A stretch of 55,933 bases of DNA, taken from positions 1-55,933 of the forward strand of contig NZ_RDQF01000052.1 in NCBI RefSeq assembly GCF_004114425.1, read 5' to 3'. Positions 44,052-52,860 of the stretch are shown here, in pieces. The stretch is from Bradyrhizobium vignae. GTDB lineage: Bacteria; Pseudomonadota; Alphaproteobacteria; Rhizobiales; Xanthobacteraceae. Position 1 is the stretch's first letter, and each line of letters begins with the position of its first letter. A program made the position numbers and the translations under genes. The notes beneath the pieces were generated by a model. The model searched no databases. It had not been told where the DNA came from and saw only the letters and a list, made by a program, of their open reading frames with translations.

Positions 44052-45016
44052 CTTGCTTTTCCAAGCCCTTGCAGTTCTTCCTCGCCCCTTGAAACAAATG
44101 ATCTTCAGCAAGCATCGTGCCAAGCGAAAGACAAAAATGTACTCGACAACGGGCAGTGAATGATGAGTGGCGTTTGGCGCGAGCCTCGAACTGAGCGTGT
44201 GATTGGGCGACTTAAGAAAGAACTCGATCTTCGAGCTCACCCCTTCGAATGTCGAACGCGAAGCGGACAGCAGGAGCGCGCCAACGGCAGATCTCGTTAT
44301 GCTTTTGTAATCACGCAACTGCGTTGAAAGAGCAATGCGTCTGTAGAATATGTAACAGTTCATGATGGTTATGAATCATGTAGTCGGGACCTGCCGCGCG
44401 GAAGCGCGTCTCGGAAACAAATCATCCAACGATTTGATATGTTGACGAGACCGAGATTTTGGCAAGTTCGGTCTCAACTGGCATATCGCTCACTATGACG
44501 ATTACGGTTCTTTCTGGGACCAAACGGTGGTCTGTATATACAAGTGCAGCCGCTCTTGCTTGCTCATGCTCCTAAACTGAGTTGCGCGGCTCGAAAATAT
44601 TAAATGTCGCTGACGCGAGTCTCGAGTCAAAGCCTTTGCACTTGTGCGCGAATTGGTTCAACAATGTAATTGCCACTAGGGCGAGATGGAGTTTGGAGAA
44701 GGTGGAGAGCAGTGTTGCCTATATGGCTCTGTTTCTGGATCGCTTTGTTTTAACCAATGGCCATCCCAGGCGGCGCGGGATCCGCAAAGTCGAATGGGCT
44801 TTCGAAAGTCTGAACGCTTACTGTGGGCGTTGTACTGGACCTGACACGAGATTGTCCCTTTGTCAGAATGCCGACAGGTGTCTGCGCAGTGCGGCAAGCC
44901 CGAGGCGACGTTTCCGTTCGTGAATTTCGCGAGGTAATTGATGGCCCGACGCTGGAGTCTATGAGAGCTGTAGATGTAAGATGGCTGCGGCGCTGCTGGT
45001 CATGCACATTATCGTC
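44052..45016. other. Non-coding, lower-GC gap between the dioxygenase and PaiB-like genes
   Basis: About 965 bases without a supported gene. One dyad stands out: GAGACCGA (44447-44454) with TCGGTCTC (44468-44475). Immediately upstream is an ATC-N9-GAT (44424-44438), the half-site pattern of NodD and other LysR regulators, but no full nod box is evident. The base composition is lower in GC than the flanking operons, as in degenerate parts of symbiosis islands. Confidence 0.35.
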
Positions 45017-45646
45017 TCAGTCCTGAACCAAGATAAGAGCTGAAACTTCCTGGTCCCGTGCCACTTTGCTCGCCGCTAGGCCCGTGGCGATACCAATGCG
45101 ATCAGGCGCGGGGCGGTTTTGGCTCATCTTGCGTTTGCCTTCGACCATGGTGATCGGGATGCGAACGCCGACGATTTCACGCAACTGAGCGGCGATGAAA
45201 TCCGCGGGAGCATCGCTGACGGCCCAGCGCGTCGCACGTGACGTTTCATGGATATTCGTCAGACGCGTCACAACCTCAAGCAGGCGAGTGGGATCCTCGA
45301 AGAACTCAATCGGCCCATGGGCGTGGACTGCGATGTAATTCCATGTCGGCACCACATGTTCAGCTTGTCGCTTGCTGGGATACCAGGATGGGGTCACATA
45401 AGCCTCTGCGCCAGCAAAGATCGCCAGAGCTTCTCCGATCGGGGCCGTGCGCCACTGGGGATTGCCCTTCGCCAGGTGCCCGTATAGCGCGCCGTGTTCG
45501 CCTTCGCTCTCATCGAGGAAGAGCGGAAGAGGCGTCGCAAGTGGCCCATCTGATGTCGCTGTCACTAGGTTGGCCAATCGGGCGCAGCGGATTGTCGCTC
45601 GAATGTTCTCGATGTCGTCATCTCGGAAGTGGGTTGGTATGTACAT
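45017..45646 (-). CDS. PaiB-like FMN-binding protein
   Basis: A 209-residue protein starting MYIPTHFRDDDIENIRATI. It has the split-barrel flavin fold of the PaiB/transcriptional-regulator family: ANLVTATSDGPLATPLPL, HGALYGHLAKGNPQW, AYVTPSWYPSKR, VVPTWNYIAVHAHG and AQLREIVGVRIPITMVEGKRKMSQNR (quoted in part). Members bind FMN and, in Bacillus, are linked with repression of protease and sporulation genes; the role in rhizobia is not known. The M at 45646 is chosen because every family member begins at this motif. It is divergent from the gibberellin operon. Confidence 0.88.
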   Translation of the reverse strand: MYIPTHFRDDDIENIRATIRCARLANLVTATSDGPLATPLPLFLDESEGEHGALYGHLAKGNPQWRTAPIGEALAIFAGAEAYVTPSWYPSKRQAEHVVPTWNYIAVHAHGPIEFFEDPTRLLEVVTRLTNIHETSRATRWAVSDAPADFIAAQLREIVGVRIPITMVEGKRKMSQNRPAPDRIGIATGLAASKVARDQEVSALILVQD

Positions 45647-46378
45647 GAGGCTCTCCGTTGGCGGTCGTCGAGATAAACCACCTCGATATGCGAGAAAACT
45701 GTCAGTTTCGGTCGCTCCCGTATTGCTACTCCGGTTCCTCTTTTGACGTGACGACTTCGGATTTATTCGGGACGCGGGCGATTCCATTCAGCCGCTTCGG
45801 TCCGTCGAGCTGCTGTTGGGGTTGTGTTTCCGTAGCTATTCTCCTGCGGGCTGAGCCGGGCATTCATGGACCATTACAGATCTCACCCGGCGGTCGCCTG
45901 TATGAAGCGATCCGGCAGCTGTCCTTCGACGCGCACCGAGTCGCGTTTGGCGAGCTAGTCCTTGATCTTAGGAACAGGAATTCGCCCGAGGGCGTCGCCG
46001 TGTGCAGGGTCTTGGTCAGCGATCGGAACCGATTGTCCTTGAGCGAGGTCACGATGGCGAGCCGAGCAGCGCATCGCGCTGCAGGTCCGTGTTCTCAGAT
46101 GCGCATGAGACCAACCAACATGGGCGGATACCCCTTTGAAATAGGTTTTCCAAATGCAGCGCCTGGCGACAGAGTTTCCGCGTTTTTTCGGCACCAGGCG
46201 CTTAGCGGGCTACTACAAGATTCGGTAGCTGGCCAAAGCCAACTTGAGGCCCTAGGACTCGGTTGCCTTCCCGCCGATCATCATCGACGAACAGAAGTGA
46301 ACGCAAGCGCACGTAGGGTGACCACAGCGCCTGCGGGCACCTTCCGCCCTTCCATAGTTTAGAGAGTGAAGTGCCACC
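45647..46378. other. 732-bp gap upstream of the gibberellin operon, with a probable serine-resolvase relic
   Basis: No intact gene is supported. On the minus strand at about 45967-46043 the translation LKDNRFRSLTKTLHTATPSG followed by EFLF resembles the LxxxGxxFRSLTExIDTxTPxG motif of Tn3-type resolvases, then degrades. No CYP115 remnant was recognised. The promoter of the gibberellin operon should lie here; I could not find a convincing sigma-54 -24/-12 box or NifA site by eye. Confidence 0.4.
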
Positions 46379-47583
46379 GTGTCCGAACAACCACTGCCGA
46401 TGCTGCCGATGTGGCGCGTCGATCACATTGAGCCCTCGCCCGAGATGTTGGCGCTACGCGCGAACGGTCCGATCCACCGCGTGCGTTTCCCGTCCGGGCA
46501 CGAAGGCTGGTGGGTGACAGGCTACGACGAGGCCAAGGCCGCGCTGTCCGACGCGGCGTTCCGGCCGGCGGGAATGCCGCCGACGGCGTTCACCCCGGAT
46601 TCGGTGATCCTCGGTTCGCCGGGGTGGCTCGTCTCGCACGAGGGGGGCGAGCATGTCCGGTTACGCACGCTCGTTGCCCCGGCTTTCAGCAGCCGCAGGG
46701 TGAAGCTGCTGGCGCCGCATGTCGAGGCGATCGCTGCGCAGTTATTCGAGAACCTGGCAGTCCAGCGCCAGCCCGCCGACTTGCGGCGCCACCTCTCGTT
46801 TCCGCTTCCGGCCATGGTCATCAGCGCCCTGATGGGCCTGCTCTACGAGGATCATGCCCTTTTTGCTCGCCTGTCCGACGAAGTGATGACGCACCAGCAT
46901 GAAAGCGGCCCGCGCAGCGTGTCGCGCTTGGCTTGGGAAGAGCTGCGCGCCTACATTCGCGACAAGATGCGGGATAAGCGCCAGGATCCGGGCGACAACC
47001 TGCTGATTGATCTGCTCGCGGCGGTCGACCCAGGGCAAGTCGACCGAGGAAGAAGCGATAGGCCTGGCGGCAGGCATGTTGGTGGCGGGGCACGAGAGCA
47101 CCGTCGCCCAGATCGAATGCGGCCTACTGGCCATGTTCCGCCATCCGAAACAGCGCGAGCGCCTGGTCGGCGATCCATTCCCTGGTGGACAGCGCGGTGG
47201 AGGAAATCCTGCGCATGTACCCGCCGGGCGCGGGCTGGGACGGCATCATGCGCTATCCGAGGACCGACGTGACCATCGCGGGCGTGCATATTCCCGCCGA
47301 GAGCAAGGTGCTGGTCGGCCTGCCGGCAACATCGTTCGATCCGCGCCATTTCGACGAGCCGGAAATCTTCGACATCGGGCGCCAGGAAAAGCCGCACCTG
47401 GCGTTCTCCTACGGGCCGCACTCCTGCATCGGCGGGGAGCTGGCCAGGCTGGAACTCAAGGCGGTGTTCGGTTCGATCTTCCAGCGCTTTCCCGCGCTGC
47501 GCCTGGCCGTCGCGCCTGAACAATTGAGGTTGCGCAAGGAGATCATCACTGGCGGGTTCGAGGAGTTCCCGTTTTTCTGGTGA
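46379..47583 (+). pseudogene. cyp112: CYP112 (GA12 to GA9 oxidase), disrupted by two +1 frameshifts
   Basis: The first gene of the gibberellin operon, starting at GTG with MSEQPLPMLPMWRVDHIEPS. The I-helix part GMLVAGHESTVAQIE and the K-helix/heme part (VDSAVEEILRMYP with ExxR, then FSYGPHSCIGGELARLE with the heme Cys) lie in the second and third frames. One extra C at 47029-47031 and one extra base near 47178-47180 explain both shifts. Read as given, the protein ends after about 297 residues without ExxR or heme-binding Cys and cannot work. Removing the two bases gives about 400 residues, the normal size. CYP112 converts GA12 through GA15 and GA24 to GA9. Confidence 0.88.
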
Positions 47584-47675
47584 TGGAGCAGCGCTGGGGG
47601 AAGCGATCCGTATCCGCGGTTTGCCGGCGCACCTGCCGTGCACCGGTCAGATCAGCCAGCTAACCGGTAACAAAG

Positions 47676-48965
47676 ATGGACGTGCAAGAAACCACGGCAG
47701 CATGCCGGGACGCCTTCGCCGAACTCGGGTCGCCGGCGTGGGTCCACGACCCGTATCCGTTCATGCGGTGGTTGCGCGAGCACGACCCGGTGCATCGCGC
47801 GGCGTCGGGCCTCTTTCTGTTGAGCCGCCACGCCGACATCTACTGGGCCCTCAAGGCCACGGGCGATGCGTTTCGGGGACCGGCGCCGGGCGAACTGGCG
47901 CGCTATTTTCCGCATGCGGCGACCAGCCTGTCGCTCAATCTGCTGGCCTCCACGCTAGCGATGAAGGACCCACCGACGCATACGCATCTGCGCCGGCTGA
48001 TCTCGCGCGATTTCACCATGGGCCAGATCGACAACCTGCGGCCGAGCATCGCGCGGATCGTCGAAGCGCGGCTGGACGGCTTGGCGCCCGCGCTGGAGCG
48101 CGGGGAGGCCGTGGACCTGCATCGGGAATTCGCGCTGGCCGTGCCCATACTGGTCTTCGCCGAACTGTTTGGCATGCCTCGGGACGACATGTTCGGGCTC
48201 GCCGCGGGCATCGGCGCCATTCTGGAAGGCCTGAGCCCACACGCCAGCGATTCCCGGCTCGCCGCGGCGGACGCGGCGAGTGCCAAAGTGAAGGCCTATT
48301 TCGGCGCTCTCATACAGAGCAAGCGCACCGATCCGTGCCACGACATCGTGTCGATGCTGGTCCTCGCACACGACGATGATGCCGACACGCTTTCAGATGC
48401 GGAGTTGATCAGCATGTTGTGGGGCATGCTGCTGGGTGGCTTCGCCACCACTGCTGCGACCATCGACCATGCGGTCCTGGCGATGCTGGCCTATCCCGAA
48501 CAGCGGCAGTGGCTGCAGGGAGACGCCATGCGGGTGAAGGCATTCGTCGAAGAGGTCCTGCGTTGCGACGCGCCCGCCATGTTCAGCTCCATTCCGCGTA
48601 TCGCCCAGCACGACATCGAATTAGGCGGCGTGGTGATCCCGAAGAACGCGGACGTGCGCGTGCTGATCGCATCTGGGAATCGCGACCCCGACGCCTTCGC
48701 CGATCCCGACCGCTTCGATCCTGCCCGGTTCTACGGCACTAGTCCCGGCATGTCGACCGACGGGAAGATCATGCTGAGCTTCGGTCACGGCATCCACTTC
48801 TGCCTCGGTGCGCAACTGGCCCGGGTGCAGTTGGCCGAAAGTTTGCCGCGGATTCAGGCGCGCTTCCCCACGCTGGCATTGGCCGAGCTACCGACCCGGG
48901 AGCCCTCTGCATTCCTTAGGACGTTCCGCGCGCTTCCGGTGCGGCTGCATGCGCAGGGGCTGTGA
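47676..48965 (+). CDS. cyp114: CYP114, ent-kaurenoic acid oxidase of the gibberellin operon
   Basis: A 429-residue soluble bacterial P450. It has the I-helix GMLLGGFATTAATIDH with acid/alcohol-pair variation, K-helix EEVLR near 290, and heme loop FGHGIHFCLGAQLARVQ with the Cys ligand near 379. In rhizobia CYP114, together with the adjacent ferredoxin, oxidises ent-kaurenoic acid through the 7-hydroxy acid to GA12-aldehyde, including ring contraction. It is intact. The stop overlaps the ferredoxin ATG by one base, fitting a tight redox partnership. Confidence 0.95.
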   Translation: MDVQETTAACRDAFAELGSPAWVHDPYPFMRWLREHDPVHRAASGLFLLSRHADIYWALKATGDAFRGPAPGELARYFPHAATSLSLNLLASTLAMKDPPTHTHLRRLISRDFTMGQIDNLRPSIARIVEARLDGLAPALERGEAVDLHREFALAVPILVFAELFGMPRDDMFGLAAGIGAILEGLSPHASDSRLAAADAASAKVKAYFGALIQSKRTDPCHDIVSMLVLAHDDDADTLSDAELISMLWGMLLGGFATTAATIDHAVLAMLAYPEQRQWLQGDAMRVKAFVEEVLRCDAPAMFSSIPRIAQHDIELGGVVIPKNADVRVLIASGNRDPDAFADPDRFDPARFYGTSPGMSTDGKIMLSFGHGIHFCLGAQLARVQLAESLPRIQARFPTLALAELPTREPSAFLRTFRALPVRLHAQGL

Positions 48966-49273
48966 TGCGAGTCTTAGTCGACCAGGATCTGTGCGGAACC
49001 AGCGGACAGTGCGCGCTGACGCTACCGGGTATTTTTCGCCAGCGCGAATCGGACGGCGTGGCCGAAGTGTGCCGGGCGACAGTTCCGCAGGCGCTGCACG
49101 CGGCCGTGCGGCTCGCAGCTAGCCAGTGCCCGGTCGCCGCCATTCGAGTCATCAGAAGCGAAACTCGCGGTGACGAGCGCGCCAGCGCCGACAGTGCGCC
49201 TTCTCCGGCGGACACGGAGCGGCATCCCGCGAGAGACCAACGCAATCCAGGAGGACACCGTGGGACGGTTTGA
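48965..49273 (+). CDS. [3Fe-4S] ferredoxin of the gibberellin operon
   Basis: A 102-residue protein. The first 62 residues are a 3Fe-4S ferredoxin: DLCGTSGQC (Cys10, Cys16) and SQCPVAAI (Cys55). The hydrophilic tail of about 40 residues is unusual for such ferredoxins and overlaps the start of the SDR gene by 14 bp in another frame, so part of the tail may be an evolutionary by-product. It is the electron donor of CYP114 and possibly of the other P450s. Confidence 0.93.
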   Translation: MRVLVDQDLCGTSGQCALTLPGIFRQRESDGVAEVCRATVPQALHAAVRLAASQCPVAAIRVIRSETRGDERASADSAPSPADTERHPARDQRNPGGHRGTV

Positions 49274-50105
49274 AGGCAAGGTGGCCGTGGTGACCGGCGC
49301 CGGCGCCGGGATCGGCAAGGCATGCGCCCTCGCCATCGCGCGCGAGGGCGGCAGAGTGGTGGTAGCCGACATCGATGGTTCGGCGGCCACGACGTGTGCC
49401 GCGCAAATCGCGGCCGAGGCGGGCCACGCGCTGGCTCTGGCCATCGACATCGCCGAGGCGCAGGCTGTGGCAGCGCTGTTCGATGCGGCGGAGCGGCACT
49501 TCAGTGCGGTCGATCTCCTGGTGAACAATGCGGGCGCCATGCATCTGACCCCGCGCGACTGCGCGATCCTCGACCTGGACCTGGCGGTCTGGGATGAGAC
49601 CATGGCAACCAATCTGCGCGGCACATTGCTCTGCTGCCGGCGGGCCATCCCAGGGATGATCGCCCGCGGCGGTGGCGCGATCGTCAACATGTCGTCGTGC
49701 CAGGGGCTCAGCGGTGACACCACGCTGACGTCCTACGCCGCATCGAAGGCGGCGATGAACATGCTATCGGCCTCGCTCGCCACCCAGTACGGTCATGCGC
49801 AGATCCGCTGCAACGCGGTTGCGCCAGGTCTCATCATGACCGAGCGTCTCCTGGCCAAGCTGGACGAGTGCATGCAACGGCATCTGCGCCGGCACCAGCT
49901 CCTGCCGCGCGTCGGCAGCCCCGAGGACGTGGCCGCGCTGGTGGCGTTCCTACTCTCTGACGATGCTGCGTTCATCACCGGCCAAGTGGTGTGCATCGAC
50001 GGCGGCATGCTGGCGCATGTGCCGACGTACGCCGACGGTGGAAACAGCCGCGCCGCGCCGCCTTCCGGCGAGACCACCGAAGCGGCTGCGTCGCCGCGCT
50101 GGTGA
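49260..50105 (+). CDS. Short-chain dehydrogenase of the gibberellin operon (GA12-aldehyde to GA12)
   Basis: A 281-residue classical SDR from the GTG at 49260, preceded by GGAGGA. It has the Rossmann motif TGAGAGIGKACALAIA, the cofactor-choice Asp in VVVADIDGS (NAD+ preferred), NNAG, and the catalytic Ser in MSSCQGL with SYAASKAAMN (Tyr about 159, Lys about 163). The operon SDR oxidises GA12-aldehyde to GA12. The stop overlaps the CYP117 ATG. Confidence 0.93.
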   Translation: MGRFEGKVAVVTGAGAGIGKACALAIAREGGRVVVADIDGSAATTCAAQIAAEAGHALALAIDIAEAQAVAALFDAAERHFSAVDLLVNNAGAMHLTPRDCAILDLDLAVWDETMATNLRGTLLCCRRAIPGMIARGGGAIVNMSSCQGLSGDTTLTSYAASKAAMNMLSASLATQYGHAQIRCNAVAPGLIMTERLLAKLDECMQRHLRRHQLLPRVGSPEDVAALVAFLLSDDAAFITGQVVCIDGGMLAHVPTYADGGNSRAAPPSGETTEAAASPRW

Positions 50106-51448
50106 TGGACATGCTGCTCAACCCGCTGAACCGTCGAGATCGGCTGCGGCACGACATCCCGGTCGTGCCCGGCGCTTTCCCCTTGGTCGGGCACCTTCCC
50201 GCCATCGTCTGCGACCTGCCGCGCCTGCTGCGGCGTGCGGAACGGACGCTGGGCAGTCACTTCTGGCTGGACTTCGGCCCTGCCGGACACATGGTGACCT
50301 GTCTGGATCCGGATGCGATCGCACTGCTCCGGCACAAGGACGTGTCCTCGGCGCTGATCGAAGATATCGCGCCCGAATTGTTTGGTGGAACGTTGGTCGC
50401 CCGGGACGGCGGCGCGCACCGGCAGGCGCGCGGTGCGATCCAGGCCGCGTTCCTGCCCACGGGGCTAACCCAGGCTGGCATCGGCGAGCTGTTCGCGCCC
50501 GTCATCCGGGCGTGGGTGCAGAGGTGGCGCGACCGGGGAGACGTAACCATCCTGCGCGAAACCGGCGATCTAATGCTCAAACTCATCTTCAGCCTCATGG
50601 GAATCCCCGCGCAGGACCTGCCGGAATGGCGTCGCAAGTACCGGCAACTGCTGCAGTTGATCGTCGCGCCCCCGGTCGACCTGCCCGGACTGCCCTTGCG
50701 GCGCGGTCGCGCCGCCCGAGACTGGATCGATGCGCGGTTGCGGGAGTTCGTTCGCGACGCGCGCGAACATGCCGCGCGCACCGGGTTGATCAACGACATG
50801 GTGAGCGCCTTCGATCGCAGCGACGATGCGCTCTCCGATGAGGTCTTAGTCGCCAATATCCGCTTGCTGCTGCTCGGTGGTCACGACACCACGGCCTCGA
50901 CTATGGCCTGGATAGTAATCGAGCTGGCGCGGCAGCCTGGGCTATGGGACGCTCTGGTCGAGGAGGCGCAACGCGTGGGCGCGGTGCCGACCCGGCACGC
51001 GGACTTGGCGCAGTGTCCGGTCGCCGAAGCGCTGTTCCGTGAGACGCTGCGCATGCATCCGCCGACGCCGCTCCTGGTGCGTCGCGCAGTGCGTGAATTG
51101 CCACTCGGCCAACGGCGCATTCCCGCGGGCACCGATCTATGCATCCCGGTGCTGCATTTCTCGACCTCGGCGCTGCTGTACGAGGCGCCTCATCAGTTTC
51201 GCCTGACGCGGTGGCTGGAACGCACCGAGCCGATCCGTCCGGTGGACATGCTGCAGTTCGGTACCGGCCCACACGTCTGCATCGGCTACCACCTGGCATG
51301 GCTGGAACTGGTGCAATTCTGCATCGCCTTGGCGCTGACCATGCACGAGGGCGGGGCGCGGCCGCGGTTGCTGAGCGGTGTCGAAAAAGGCCGGCGCTAT
51401 TACCCGACCGCACATCCGTCCATGACTATACGCATCGGATTCTCATGA
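50105..51448 (+). CDS. cyp117: CYP117, ent-kaurene oxidase
   Basis: A 447-residue P450. It has IPVVPGAFPLVGHLP at the start, the I-helix LLLLGGHDTTASTMAW (clear GHDTT), K-helix EALFRETLRMHPP (ExxR), and heme loop FGTGPHVCIGYHLAWLE with the Cys near 392. CYP117 converts ent-kaurene to ent-kaurenoic acid in three steps, the first oxidation of the pathway. It appears intact. About 120 bp without a gene separate it from ggps. Confidence 0.95.
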   Translation: MDMLLNPLNRRDRLRHDIPVVPGAFPLVGHLPAIVCDLPRLLRRAERTLGSHFWLDFGPAGHMVTCLDPDAIALLRHKDVSSALIEDIAPELFGGTLVARDGGAHRQARGAIQAAFLPTGLTQAGIGELFAPVIRAWVQRWRDRGDVTILRETGDLMLKLIFSLMGIPAQDLPEWRRKYRQLLQLIVAPPVDLPGLPLRRGRAARDWIDARLREFVRDAREHAARTGLINDMVSAFDRSDDALSDEVLVANIRLLLLGGHDTTASTMAWIVIELARQPGLWDALVEEAQRVGAVPTRHADLAQCPVAEALFRETLRMHPPTPLLVRRAVRELPLGQRRIPAGTDLCIPVLHFSTSALLYEAPHQFRLTRWLERTEPIRPVDMLQFGTGPHVCIGYHLAWLELVQFCIALALTMHEGGARPRLLSGVEKGRRYYPTAHPSMTIRIGFS

Positions 51449-51571
51449 GCTGGCATCACATGCCCCTGTGGCGCGGCAGCAGTGCCGGCTACGCGCGGCA
51501 TTGCTGCACTCCGCGCGCGCACGGTGCGACGCAGACAATACCGCGGCGGCTCGCCTGTCAGGGACAAGGAC

Positions 51572-52579
51572 ATGAACAACATGCAGCCCGGTTCTACGCC
51601 ACAGGATGACATAACTGGTGATTCCGCGCTCGGCGGATTGGGCGCTCAGGCGCGCGACGCATCCGGCGGGCTGCTGCCCGAGATCTGGATGCATGAGGGC
51701 GCAAACCGGGTCGAACAGGTGCTGGCGCGTCTTCTCTGCGCCGAGCATGACGGTGAGACCGAGCTGATGGCCGCGATGCGCTACGCCACCTTGCATGGGG
51801 GGAAGCGCACCCGCGCCTTGCTATGTCTGGCCGCCGGCACACTGGCCGACGCGCCGGCGCACATCCTAGATAAGGTCGGCGCCGCCATTGAGATGATGCA
51901 CGCCTGTACCTTGGTCCACGACGATCTGCCCGCGATGGACGACGACGTGCTTCGCCGCGGCCTTCCGACCGTGCACGTCAAGTTCGGCGAAGCTACTGCG
52001 ATCCTGGTCGGCGATGCGCTGCAGGCGCACGCCTTCCTGACCCTGGCGAGCCTCGGCGCGCCGGGCGAGAGCCGTATCGCGCTTGTGCGCGAACTGGCGC
52101 AGGCGGTGTCAGCCGAGGGTGCCGCAGGCGGGCAGGCCAGGGACCTGTCGCTGGTTGGAAAGCACGTCGAGCTGGACAGGATCTTGGCGATGCACCAGAT
52201 GAAGAGCGGAGCGCTAGTGCGCGCGTCCGTTCGCATGGGCGCGCTATGCGCTGTTGCGGAGAATGCCGCGCACGCTGCGCTGTACTGTGCGCTCGATCAC
52301 TACAGCGCCTGTTTCGGCCTGGCATTGCAGGTGATCGACGACATTCTCGACGTGACAGCGGATATCGCGACGCTGGGCAAGACCCCCGGTAAGGACGCGG
52401 CGGCGCAGAAGCCGACCTGCGCGTCGATCATGGGCCTGCCGGCAGCACGCCAGTTCGCGCTGGATCTGTTGCGCGATGCCGGGGAGGCGATCGCGCCGCT
52501 GGGGTCGCGTGCTGAACGGTTGGCACAACTCCTACAGCGCGCCAACGCGTATCTATCCAAGCACGCGTCATGCGCATGA
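51572..52579 (+). CDS. ggps: Geranylgeranyl diphosphate synthase of the gibberellin operon
   Basis: A 335-residue trans-isoprenyl diphosphate synthase. The first Asp-rich motif is LVHDDLPAMDDD near 114-125, followed by RRGLPTVH; KHVELDRILAMHQMKSGAL is mid-protein; the second Asp-rich motif DDILD is near 256, followed by GKTPGKDAAAQKPT. The N-terminal 30 residues are an unusual extension. It makes GGPP from farnesyl or dimethylallyl diphosphate and IPP, the precursor for CPS. The 281 bp between it and cps are larger than other gaps in the operon and hold no recognised gene. Confidence 0.93.
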   Translation: MNNMQPGSTPQDDITGDSALGGLGAQARDASGGLLPEIWMHEGANRVEQVLARLLCAEHDGETELMAAMRYATLHGGKRTRALLCLAAGTLADAPAHILDKVGAAIEMMHACTLVHDDLPAMDDDVLRRGLPTVHVKFGEATAILVGDALQAHAFLTLASLGAPGESRIALVRELAQAVSAEGAAGGQARDLSLVGKHVELDRILAMHQMKSGALVRASVRMGALCAVAENAAHAALYCALDHYSACFGLALQVIDDILDVTADIATLGKTPGKDAAAQKPTCASIMGLPAARQFALDLLRDAGEAIAPLGSRAERLAQLLQRANAYLSKHASCA

Positions 52580-52860
52580 GCGCGCCCGCGTGGAGACGCC
52601 CCCCGTGCCGCAGCGATCGACCGGCGACAGAGGTCCATGCTGCACTTTGTTCAAATCGCGGTCCAGATCGCAGCGGTTGCCCGCCGCGGCGTACGCGGCG
52701 GCCTGCGCGCAAGCCTACGCGCCGGACCGGCGCCAGCATCGGGGACCGTCGCCGCGCCGGAGCAGGGCGGCCATCCGGCGCTGCCTATGCGACGCCGCGA
52801 CATCCGCGGCGTCTGCCCGATCCCGGTTCTTTTCACTGGTGTGCATAAGGGACATCCAGC

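Noticed and set aside
44424..44475. Nod box upstream of the dioxygenase
   Set aside because: Only one ATC-N9-GAT half-site is clear; the second half and the usual conserved bases are not recognisable, so it is kept only as a low-interest observation and not annotated as a nod box.
45658..46362. A 234-codon plus-strand open frame before the gibberellin operon, considered as a CYP115 remnant
   Set aside because: No P450 motif (ExxR, heme loop, I-helix) is present in it, and it has no good ribosome-binding site.
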